A DNA stretch of 64,000 nt from Amycolatopsis viridis. GTDB lineage: Bacteria; Actinomycetota; Actinomycetes; Mycobacteriales; Pseudonocardiaceae. The DNA is taken from positions 4,836,001-4,900,000 of the forward strand of contig NZ_JAANOU010000001.1 in NCBI RefSeq assembly GCF_011758765.1, written 5' to 3'. Positions within the stretch are counted from its first letter, which is position 1; each line of letters starts with the position of its first letter. The notes beneath the pieces were generated by a model. The model saw nothing but the letters and a program-made list of their open reading frames with translations, ran no database searches and was not told the origin of the DNA. This document shows positions 37,512-45,167 of the stretch, piece by piece. The position numbers and the translations under genes were made by a program.

Positions 37512-38855
37512 TCAGAGCACCGGCAACAGGGTCCTGAGCTCGTACGGCGTGACCGACCGGCGGTAGGCGTCCCACTCGGCGCGCTTGTTCCGGAGGAAGA
37601 AGTCGTAGACGTGCTCGCCCAGCGCGTCGGGCAACAGCTCGGACTTCTCCATCTCGGCGAGCGCCTCGCCGAGGTTCTGCGGCAACTGGTCGTACCCGGC
37701 CGCGCGGCGCTCCGCGTCGCTCATCGACCAGATGTCGTCCTCGGCCGCCGGCGGCAGCTCGTACCCCTTCTCGATGCCCTTCAGCCCGGCGGCGATCACG
37801 ACCGAATAGGCCAGGTAGGGGTTGCACGCCGAGTCGATCGTGCGGATCTCCACCCGGCGCGAGGACGCCTTGCCGGGTGAGTAGTTCGGCACCCGCACCA
37901 GCGCGGACCGGTTCGCCCGGCCCCAGGAGACCGTGGTGGGCGCCTCTCCCCCGCTGATCAGCCGTTTGTACGAGTTCACCCACTGGTTGGTCACCGCGGA
38001 GATCTCCCGCGCGTGGTGCATCAGCCCGGCCACGAACGCCTTGCCCGTCTCGGACAGCTCGTACGGGTCCTCCGGGTTGTGGAACGCGTTGCGGTCGCCC
38101 TCGAACAGCGACACGTGCGTGTGCATGCCCGACCCAGGCTGCTCGGTGAACGGCTTGGGCATGAACGTCGCGCGCACCCCCTGGGTCAGCGCGACCTCCT
38201 TCACCACGTACCGGAACGTCATCACGTTGTCGGCCATGGTCAGCGCGTCGGCGTAGCGCAGGTCGATCTCCTGCTGCCCCGGGGCGCCCTCGTGGTGGCT
38301 GAACTCGACGGAGATGCCCATCGCCTCGAGCGCCTCGATGGCGTTGCGGCGGAAGTGGGTCGCCGTCGCGTGACTGGTCTGGTCGAAGTACCCGCCGTTG
38401 TCGGCGGGCTCGGGTTCGCTGCCGTCCGAGGGCAGGCTCGACAGCAGGAAGAACTCGATCTCCGGGTGCACGTAGCAGGTGAACCCGGCCTCGCCGGCCT
38501 TGGACAGCTGGCGCCGGAGCACGTGCCGCGGGTCGGCCCACGACGGCGACCCGTCGGGCATCGCGATGTCGCAGAACATCCGCGCCGAGTAGTGCCCGCC
38601 CTCCGGGGTCTCCCAGGGCAGCACCTGGAACGTCGACGGGTCGGGCTTCGCGACCATGTCCGATTCGTAGACGCGCGCGAAGCCCTCGATGGCCGATCCG
38701 TCGAACCCGATCCCGTCGCTGAACGCACCCTCCAGCTCGGCGGGAGCGACGGCCACCGACTTCAGGAAACCCAAGACGTCGGTGAACCACAGACGGACGA
38801 ACCGGATGTCACGTTCTTCCAGCGTGCGCAGCACGAACTCCTGCTGGCGATCCAT
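37512..38855 (-). CDS. glnA2: Type I glutamine synthetase GlnA2-like
   Basis: The 447-residue enzyme has GSI active-site segments: FDGSAIEGFARVYESDM, YVHPEIEFFLL, FSHHEGAPGQQEIDLRYADAL, GSGMHTHVSLFEGDRN, NRSALVRVPNYSPGKASSRRVEIRTIDSACNPYLA. It lacks the [10 protein letters not shown] adenylylation tyrosine region of GlnA1, so GlnE control is not expected (alpha-type form, like Rv2222c). Some GlnA2-like enzymes in actinobacteria act on other amines, so the in vivo substrate is uncertain. It appears leaderless: TAGGGT lies six bases before the ATG at 38855. Confidence 0.9.
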   Translation of the reverse strand: MDRQQEFVLRTLEERDIRFVRLWFTDVLGFLKSVAVAPAELEGAFSDGIGFDGSAIEGFARVYESDMVAKPDPSTFQVLPWETPEGGHYSARMFCDIAMPDGSPSWADPRHVLRRQLSKAGEAGFTCYVHPEIEFFLLSSLPSDGSEPEPADNGGYFDQTSHATATHFRRNAIEALEAMGISVEFSHHEGAPGQQEIDLRYADALTMADNVMTFRYVVKEVALTQGVRATFMPKPFTEQPGSGMHTHVSLFEGDRNAFHNPEDPYELSETGKAFVAGLMHHAREISAVTNQWVNSYKRLISGGEAPTTVSWGRANRSALVRVPNYSPGKASSRRVEIRTIDSACNPYLAYSVVIAAGLKGIEKGYELPPAAEDDIWSMSDAERRAAGYDQLPQNLGEALAEMEKSELLPDALGEHVYDFFLRNKRAEWDAYRRSVTPYELRTLLPVL

Positions 38856-38861
38856 GGCCGC

Positions 38862-38867
38862 ACCCTA
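38862..38867 (-). promoter_or_regulatory. -10 hexamer of glnA2, overlapping the MFS stop codon
   Basis: On the minus strand TAGGGT (38867-38862) sits six bases before the glnA2 ATG. Its first three bases are the TAG stop of the upstream MFS gene. A GAAAC and GTTAAC pair (38893-38889 and 38883-38878) resembles part of a GlnR box upstream. Confidence 0.45.
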
Positions 38868-40151
38868 CGCATGGCGTGTTAACGGCATGTTTCGCGGTTC
38901 CCGCATTGCCCTGGCCGAGGGAATCAGCAGCGACATCACCGTGGCCAGGGCGCAGAGGCCGCCCGAGATGTACCACGCGAGGTCGTAGCTGCCGGAGCGG
39001 TCGTGGATGATCCCGGCGCCGGTCGCGGCGATCGCCGCGCCGATCTGGTGGGACGCGAACACCCAGCCGAACACGATCGGGCCGCTCACGCCGAAGCGCT
39101 CGCGGGCCAGCGCCACCGTCGGCGGCACGGTGGCCACCCAGTCCAGGCCGTAGAAGATGATGAACGCCCACATCGGCGGCTGCGTCGTCGGAGCGAACAG
39201 GTGCGGCAGCAGGATCAGCGACCCACCGCGCAGGAAGTAGTACACGCCGAGCAGGATCCGCGGGTCGAACCGGTCGGTGAACCAGCCGGACGCGATCGTG
39301 CCGGCCACGTCGAAGAGGCCGACGACCGCGAGGAGCGAGGCCGCGGTGGTGGGCGGCATGCCGTGCTCGTGCGCGGCCGGCACGAAGTGGGTCTGGACCA
39401 GGCCGTTGGTGGACGCCCCGCAGACCGCGAACCCGCCCGCGAGCAGCCAGAACGTGCGGGTCTTGGCAGCCTGTCCCAGCACCTGGAGCGCGCGCCGGGC
39501 CGCTCCGGACGAGTGCGGCACCTCCTCGACCTCGGTCGCGCCGTACGCGGTGAGGCCGAGGTCGCTCGGGTGGTCACGCAGGAAGATCAGCGTGATCGGC
39601 ACGACCGCGAGCGCGGCGAAGGCGACCACCAGCGACGCGGTGCGCCAGCCCTGGTGCGTCGCCAGCGCGGCGAGCAACGGCAGGAACACCAGCTGCCCGG
39701 CCGCGCTCGCCGCGGTGAGGATGCCGCTGACCAGGCCGCGATGGCGGACGAACCAGCGGGAGGTGACCGTCGCGACGAACGCCAGCGCCATCGACCCGGT
39801 GCCCAGCCCGACCAGCACGCCCCAGCACAGCAGGAGCTGCCAGCTCGCGGTCATGAACACCGTCAGCCCGCTGCCCGCCGCGACCAGGACCAGCGCGCCG
39901 ACGACCACCCGGCGCATGCCGAGCCGCTCCATCAGCGCGGCGGCGAACGGCGCGGTCACGCCGTACAGCACCAGGTTGATCGACACCGCGGACGAGATCG
40001 TGGAGGTCGACCAGCCGAACTCTTCGTGCAGGGGGTCGATCAGCACGCCGGGGACGGCGCGGAACCCGGCGGCACCGACGAGCGCGACGAAGGCCGCGAA
40101 GGCGACGAACCAGGCCGGGTGTATGCGCGCACGGGTCTGCGTTGAGGTCAC
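38865..40151 (-). CDS. MFS transporter
   Basis: The 428-residue protein has twelve predicted membrane helices in the typical 6+6 arrangement. The loop AALMERLGMRRVVVGA between helices 2 and 3 and the second-half SGWFTDRFDPRILLGVYY are MFS signatures. Relatives in this subfamily move small monocarboxylates or oxalate-like acids, but the substrate cannot be fixed. GTG at 40151 is chosen; the longer ATG start would extend the protein into the divergent regulator's promoter. It is divergent from a GlxA-type regulator, which may control it. Confidence 0.8.
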   Translation of the reverse strand: MTSTQTRARIHPAWFVAFAAFVALVGAAGFRAVPGVLIDPLHEEFGWSTSTISSAVSINLVLYGVTAPFAAALMERLGMRRVVVGALVLVAAGSGLTVFMTASWQLLLCWGVLVGLGTGSMALAFVATVTSRWFVRHRGLVSGILTAASAAGQLVFLPLLAALATHQGWRTASLVVAFAALAVVPITLIFLRDHPSDLGLTAYGATEVEEVPHSSGAARRALQVLGQAAKTRTFWLLAGGFAVCGASTNGLVQTHFVPAAHEHGMPPTTAASLLAVVGLFDVAGTIASGWFTDRFDPRILLGVYYFLRGGSLILLPHLFAPTTQPPMWAFIIFYGLDWVATVPPTVALARERFGVSGPIVFGWVFASHQIGAAIAATGAGIIHDRSGSYDLAWYISGGLCALATVMSLLIPSARAMREPRNMPLTRHA

Positions 40152-40221
40152 CGGACCAGCTTCACCGATCAACGCACCGCAGACGAGTGGCCGGAGCGCC
40201 AATCTGTGCAAGAATCTGGCC

Positions 40222-41172
40222 ATGCACCGTGTGGTGGTTCTCGCGGTTTCCGAGGTCGTGGGGTACGACCTGAACATCGCCCCGCTCGTCTTCGGCAGGG
40301 CGATCAAGGACGGTGCCCAGCTCTACGACGTGCGCGTGTGCAGCCCGGACGGCCGGCCGGTGCGGGTCAGCCACGGTTACGACGCGCACCTCGACCACGG
40401 CCCGGAAGCGCTGGACGACGCCGACACCGTCGTCATCCCCGGCACCCGCGTGACCGGGCCGCGCCACGAGGGCGTCCTGCCCCCCGACCTGGCGGCGGCC
40501 ATGGCCCGCATCCCACCGTCGGCCCGGCTGGTCTCGATCTGCACCGGCGCGTTCGTCCTGGCCGCGGCCGGGGTGCTCGACGGGCGCCGGGCGACCACGC
40601 ACTGGGCGCACGCGGCCGACTTCCGGCGGCTCTACCCGCAGGTGGACCTCGACGAGAACGTGCTGTTCGTGGACGACGGCGACGTGCTCACCTCCGCCGG
40701 GCTCGCCGCCGGCGCGGACCTCTGCCTGCACCTCGTGCGCTCCGACCACGGCAGCGCGGTCGCCAACCAGGTGGCCCGGTACTGCGTGGTGCCGCCGTGG
40801 CGGGACGGCGGGCAGTCCCAGTACATCGAACAGCCGCTGCCTGACGGAGACGGCAGCACCGCGGCCACCCGCGCCTGGGTGCTGGAACGGCTCGGCGACC
40901 CCCTCGACCTGGCCACGCTCGCGCGCCACGCGGGCATGAGCGTGCGCACCTTCAGCCGGCGGTTCCGCGCCGAGACCGGGCAGTCGCCGCGTGCCTGGCT
41001 CATCCAGCAGCGCGTGCTGCACGCCCGGCACCTGCTGGAGACCACGGACCTGCCGGTCGACCGGGTCGCCGCCGAGTCCGGCCTGGGGACGGCGGCGTCG
41101 CTGCGCCAGCACCTCAACGCGTCGATCGGGGTGGCACCGCTGGCATACCGCCGGACCTTCGCCCGCGGCTGA
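40222..41172 (+). CDS. GlxA-type AraC-family regulator with amidase-like N-domain
   Basis: The 316-residue protein has a DJ-1/PfpI-like domain (about 1-190), with RLVSICTGAFVLAAAGVLDGRRATTHW holding the nucleophile-elbow cysteine. Two AraC helix-turn-helix motifs follow (about 215-310: LATLARHAGMSVRTFSRRFRAETG and VDRVAAESGLGTAASLRQHL). Proteins of this layout control transport and amine or acid metabolism. The divergent MFS gene is the likely target. The ligand is unknown. Confidence 0.85.
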   Translation: MHRVVVLAVSEVVGYDLNIAPLVFGRAIKDGAQLYDVRVCSPDGRPVRVSHGYDAHLDHGPEALDDADTVVIPGTRVTGPRHEGVLPPDLAAAMARIPPSARLVSICTGAFVLAAAGVLDGRRATTHWAHAADFRRLYPQVDLDENVLFVDDGDVLTSAGLAAGADLCLHLVRSDHGSAVANQVARYCVVPPWRDGGQSQYIEQPLPDGDGSTAATRAWVLERLGDPLDLATLARHAGMSVRTFSRRFRAETGQSPRAWLIQQRVLHARHLLETTDLPVDRVAAESGLGTAASLRQHLNASIGVAPLAYRRTFARG

Positions 41173-41176
41173 TCGC

Positions 41177-41182
41177 TACCGT
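41177..41182 (+). promoter_or_regulatory. -10 hexamer of a probably leaderless mRNA
   Basis: TACCGT ends seven bases before ATG 41190, matching the arrangement at 13083. It supports this ATG over the GTG at 41181. Confidence 0.5.
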
Positions 41183-41189
41183 GGACCAC

Positions 41190-41882
41190 ATGCTCCGCCG
41201 ACGCACCGCCGGTGTTCTAGCCCTGGTCCTGGCGCTGTCCACCGCCTGCTCGACGGCGCCCCAGGAGCCGCTGCCCGACGGGCGAGCGCTCGTGGACGCC
41301 GCCGGCGCGAGCCTCGACGGGGTCCGCAGCGTCCGGTTCGACTTCAGCGCCAGCTCCACCGTCCCCGGCCTGGACATCCGTGAGGTCAAGGGACTGGCCA
41401 GCAAGGACGGCGGGCCGCACGGCACCGCGATCGGGCAGGCGGACGTGCAGGCGTCGGCCGACCGGTTCGAGCTGGACTACGTACTGGCCGGCGAGACGCT
41501 GTTCCTCACCGACCGGAAGGGCGTGCAGTCGCAGGTTCCGGTGCCCGCCGGCTACAACCCGGCGACGCTCCTCGATCCCGCCCGCGGACTGCCGAAACTG
41601 CTCACCGAGGCGACCGGGCTGAAGACCGAGACCAAGGAGGACGTCCTCGGCGTCGAGGCGTACCGGGTCACCGGGAAGCTCGCCAAGGACGTCATCTCCA
41701 GCGTCGTCCCCGGCATCCTGGCCGATGTCGACGTCAAGTTCTGGGTCACGCAGTCCGAGCCGCGCAACCTGGTCCGGGTGTGGATCCAGGTGCCGCCGCG
41801 GCAGCCGAACGAGGGCGCGACGCAGCTGGAGCTCGCGCTGTCCGATCAGAACGTGCCGGTCGGGACCGCACCCGGTCGTTAG
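41190..41882 (+). CDS. LppX/LprAFG-type lipoprotein
   Basis: The protein of about 230 residues has a signal peptide with lipobox (LALVLALSTAC, Cys near 20). The half-barrel LppX_LprAFG domain follows (SVRFDFSASSTVPGLDIREVKG, VLGVEAYRVTGKLAKDVI, VTQSEPRNLVRVWIQVPP). Family members bind triacylated glycolipids and help move them to the cell envelope. The ligand here is not known. It is convergent with the Hip1-like gene at 41879, overlapping it by four bases at the stop codons. Confidence 0.8.
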   Translation: MLRRRTAGVLALVLALSTACSTAPQEPLPDGRALVDAAGASLDGVRSVRFDFSASSTVPGLDIREVKGLASKDGGPHGTAIGQADVQASADRFELDYVLAGETLFLTDRKGVQSQVPVPAGYNPATLLDPARGLPKLLTEATGLKTETKEDVLGVEAYRVTGKLAKDVISSVVPGILADVDVKFWVTQSEPRNLVRVWIQVPPRQPNEGATQLELALSDQNVPVGTAPGR

Positions 41883-43432
41883 GCCGGGCAGCGCGTGCCG
41901 GGTGCCGGCTGGGTGCCGTCGACCAGGTAGTCGAGGCCGGCGACGTCCACGCACATATCACCGTGCAGGAACGCGGTGTGCTGCGTGCCCGCCACCGTCA
42001 ACAGCCCGCCGTGGAACACGTTCGCGAGGTTGACCCCGGCCTGGTACGGGGTGACCGGGTCGCCGGTGGTCGAGATGACCAGCGGCGGTGCCGCCGGCAC
42101 GGTCATCGGCTGGTGCGGCTGGGACGTGCTCGGCACCGGCCAGTGCGCGCACACGTCCAGCTCGCCCTGGTCGGGGCGGCCCCAGCCGAGGAACGGCGCG
42201 GCGTCGATCATCCGCTGCCGCACCGCGGCGGGATCCGGCACCGGCGCGTTGTCCACGCACCGCACCGCGTAGTAGGCGTCCTGCAGCGACGAGTACCTGC
42301 CGTCCGCGGCGCGCTCGTAGTAGCTGTCCGCGAGCCGGAGGAGGATCGAGCCGTCCCCGGCCCGCAGCAACCCCAGCCCGGTGTTGAGGAACGACCACGA
42401 CTGGCTCGAGTACATCGCCTCGACCACCCCGGTGATCGCGTCCCGGTACGACAGGTGCCTGCTGTCACCGGTCCTCGCCGGCGCCGTCATCAACGGCTGG
42501 ACCAGGCTCTGGAACTCGGTCGTCGCCTTGGCCGGGTCGCGGCCCAGCGCGCAACCGTCGTGCCGCGCGCACTCCGTCGCGAACTGGCCGAACGCACGGG
42601 AAAAGCCGGTGCCCTGCGCGACCAGCGAATCCGGATCGTTCTCGGCCGGATCGATGGCCCCGTCCAGCAGCAGGGCACGCACCCGGTCCGGGAACGCCTC
42701 GGCGTAGCTGTACCCGACCTGGGTGCCGTAGGAATAGCCCAGGTAGCTCAGCTTCGCGTCACCCAGCGCGGCCCGCAGCACGTCCAGGTCCCGGACCACG
42801 TCCCGCGTGCCCATGTTGGCCAGCATCGCCGCCCCGTGTTCGGTGCGCTGGACGCACTTGCCGGCGTAGTCCGCCGCCTGGCCGGTCCAGGCCGCGTCGG
42901 AGGTGCCCGGGTTGCTGTCCCGCACCGCGTCGCGCTCGGCGTCGGTCAGGCACTGCACGCGCGGCCGGCTCGCGCCGACACCGCGCGGGTCGAAGCCGAC
43001 GAAGTCGAACCGCAGGCCGATCGCGTTGTTCACGACCGTGGGTACCAGCCGCGCGGCCGCCTCCATCCCGGAACCGCCCGGCCCGCCCGGGTTCATCACC
43101 AGCGACCCGATCCGGTTGGCCGGGTCGAGCGCCCGGTGCCGCAGCACGCCCAGGGTGATCGTCGCGCCGCGCGGGTTCGCGTAGTCCAGCGGCACCGTCA
43201 GCCGCGCACATTCCAACCCCGCCGCGCGGAACACGTCCTGGCTCTGCTGCCCCGTCGCGTACGGCGCGCAATCGCCCCACGCCAGCTGCTGCTCGTAGAA
43301 GCGGTCGAGCGCGTGGGTGTCCGCGACGGGGGACGGGGACGGCGGCGGCGCGGTGACCTGCGTGGTGCACGCGGTCGACGCAACGGCCAGCAGGCCGGCG
43401 GCGATCAGCGTCCGTAGGCGGGAGAAGCGCAT
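41879..43432 (-). CDS. Secreted alpha/beta hydrolase, Hip1/CaeA (TAP-like) family 1
   Basis: The 517-residue lipoprotein-type exported hydrolase has a signal peptide (lipobox region VASTACT). The nucleophile elbow is LGYSYGTQVGYSYAEAF, the acid TTGDPVTPYQAG and the histidine GTQHTAFLHGDMC, completing the Ser-Asp-His triad. NPGGPGGSGMEAAARL is the oxyanion region. TAP-type enzymes remove peptides or act as serine proteases; Rv2224c (Hip1) is the mycobacterial counterpart. Start 43432 lies seven bases after CACGAT, similar to the paralogue. It is tandem with a close paralogue, in the Rv2223c-Rv2224c position before panB. Confidence 0.85.
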   Translation of the reverse strand: MRFSRLRTLIAAGLLAVASTACTTQVTAPPPSPSPVADTHALDRFYEQQLAWGDCAPYATGQQSQDVFRAAGLECARLTVPLDYANPRGATITLGVLRHRALDPANRIGSLVMNPGGPGGSGMEAAARLVPTVVNNAIGLRFDFVGFDPRGVGASRPRVQCLTDAERDAVRDSNPGTSDAAWTGQAADYAGKCVQRTEHGAAMLANMGTRDVVRDLDVLRAALGDAKLSYLGYSYGTQVGYSYAEAFPDRVRALLLDGAIDPAENDPDSLVAQGTGFSRAFGQFATECARHDGCALGRDPAKATTEFQSLVQPLMTAPARTGDSRHLSYRDAITGVVEAMYSSQSWSFLNTGLGLLRAGDGSILLRLADSYYERAADGRYSSLQDAYYAVRCVDNAPVPDPAAVRQRMIDAAPFLGWGRPDQGELDVCAHWPVPSTSQPHQPMTVPAAPPLVISTTGDPVTPYQAGVNLANVFHGGLLTVAGTQHTAFLHGDMCVDVAGLDYLVDGTQPAPGTRCPA

Positions 43433-43454
43433 CTCCCACATCGTGCCAGCCCGG

Positions 43455-45077
43455 TCACTGAGCGGTACAGCGCGCACCCTCGGGCGGCAGCGTCCCGTTG
43501 ATCAGGTAATCGCTGCCGATCCGGTCCACGCACGAGATTCCCTGCAGGAAGACGGTGTGCTGGGTGCCCTCGAAGGTCAGCAGCGCACCCTTCATCGCCT
43601 TCGCGAGGTTCACCCCCGCTTGGTAGGGCGTGGCCGGGTCGTTCGTGGTGGAGATCACCAAGACCGGCGGCACGCCCGACACGTTCGGCTCGTGCGGCTG
43701 CGACGTGTTGGGCACCGGCCAGAACGCGCACGGGTCCAGCGCCGCACCGTTCGGCCTGCCGTCGTCGAGGAACGGCGCCGCCTGGTCGTACCGGTTCTCC
43801 GCGGTCAAGATCTCCGCCCGGTCGGTGACCGGCGGATCGTCCACGCAGCGGATGGCGGTGAACGCGTCCTGCGTGTTGGTGTAGTGCCCGCTGCTGTCGC
43901 GCTCGTTGTACTGGTCGGCCAGCGCCATCAGCGTCGTGCCCTGACCCTCCTTCAGCTCGTTGAGCCCGGCGTTCAACGGCGACCACAGCTGCTGCGAGTA
44001 CAGAGCCTGGATCGTGCCCAGCGTGGCGTCGTCGAAGGTGAGTTCCCGGCCGTCGCGCAGCCGGACCGGGTGGTCGATCAGCGGCCGCACCAGGTCCTGG
44101 AAGGCGCGGGTGGCGGCGGAGGGGTCGGCGCCGAGCGCGCAGTCCTGGCGCGCCGCGCACCACTTCGTGAAGTCGTTGAACGCGACGCCGAAGCCCCGGC
44201 CCTGCGCGACCAGCGACGAAACCTCGTCCTCGTTCGGGTCCACCGCGCCGTCGAGCACCATGGCACGCACGTTCTGCGGAAACGCCTCGGCGTAGGTGGA
44301 GCCGAGACGCGTGCCGTAGGAATAGCCCAGGTAGGTCAGCTTCTGCTCACCCAGCGCCGACCGCAGCACGTCCATGTCCCGGACGACGTCGCGGGTGCCC
44401 AGGTTCGCCAGCATCCCCGTGCCGTACTTCGTCCGCTGGGCGCACTTGGCCGCGAACTCCTTCGACTCGGCCTCCTGACGGGCCACGCCGGCGGGCGATC
44501 CGTCGGTGTCCAGATCCTCGCTGCGTTCCTGGTCGCGCTCGGTGTCGGTCAGACAGGTCACCTCCGGCTCGCTGGCGCCGATGCCGCGCGGGTCGAAACC
44601 GACCAGGTCGAACCGCTTGCCGAGGTCGGTGCCGGCGACCTGGGACGAGATCCCGGCGGCCGCGGACATGCCGGACGCGCCGGGACCGCCCGGGTTGAGC
44701 ACGAGCGCACCGACGCGGTGCGCGCTGTCGGAGGCCTTGTGCCGCAGCACGCCGATCGTGATCGTGTCACCCTGCGGCTTGCCGTAGTCCAGCGGCACGG
44801 TCAGCCGCGCGCACTGCAGGTCGGTCCTGCCGAAAGCGGACCTGACGTCGTCCGAAGTCGCGTAAGGTGCGCAGGCGCCCCAGGTCAACGGCTGGGCGTA
44901 GAACCGGTCCAGCCCCGCGGGCACCGGTCCGGCCGGCCCCGCCGACTCCGTCGTCACCGACGGCGCCGCGGGCGGCGCCTGCTGCGGCGAGGTGCACGCA
45001 GCCAGCGGCACCAGCAGGCAGGCGCCGAGGACGGCGGCGCGGACGGACCAGGACGTGGCTCGCTGCAGGAGGGGCAC
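43455..45077 (-). CDS. Secreted alpha/beta hydrolase, Hip1/CaeA (TAP-like) family 2
   Basis: The 540-residue protein starts at GTG 45077 (VPLLQRATSWSVRAAVLGACLLVPLAAC, lipobox LAAC near residue 28). It has the triad segments LGYSYGTRLGSTYAEAF, TTNDPATPYQAG and GTQHTVFLQGISC. NPGGPGASGMSAAAGI and GFDPRGIGASEPEV are shared with the paralogue at 41879. The GTG is preceded by a CACGAT hexamer six bases away, so the mRNA may be leaderless. The very long open frame over secA2 upstream of it is a shadow. It is divergent from secA2 by 90 bp. Confidence 0.85.
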   Translation of the reverse strand: MPLLQRATSWSVRAAVLGACLLVPLAACTSPQQAPPAAPSVTTESAGPAGPVPAGLDRFYAQPLTWGACAPYATSDDVRSAFGRTDLQCARLTVPLDYGKPQGDTITIGVLRHKASDSAHRVGALVLNPGGPGASGMSAAAGISSQVAGTDLGKRFDLVGFDPRGIGASEPEVTCLTDTERDQERSEDLDTDGSPAGVARQEAESKEFAAKCAQRTKYGTGMLANLGTRDVVRDMDVLRSALGEQKLTYLGYSYGTRLGSTYAEAFPQNVRAMVLDGAVDPNEDEVSSLVAQGRGFGVAFNDFTKWCAARQDCALGADPSAATRAFQDLVRPLIDHPVRLRDGRELTFDDATLGTIQALYSQQLWSPLNAGLNELKEGQGTTLMALADQYNERDSSGHYTNTQDAFTAIRCVDDPPVTDRAEILTAENRYDQAAPFLDDGRPNGAALDPCAFWPVPNTSQPHEPNVSGVPPVLVISTTNDPATPYQAGVNLAKAMKGALLTFEGTQHTVFLQGISCVDRIGSDYLINGTLPPEGARCTAQ

Positions 45078-45167
45078 TTGCTGATCGTGCCATCCTGAGT
45101 GGGAACACAGGTGCACCGCCACCTCGTTGGCCGGCGGGTAGCGCGCGACAAGGACAGGAGACCACGG

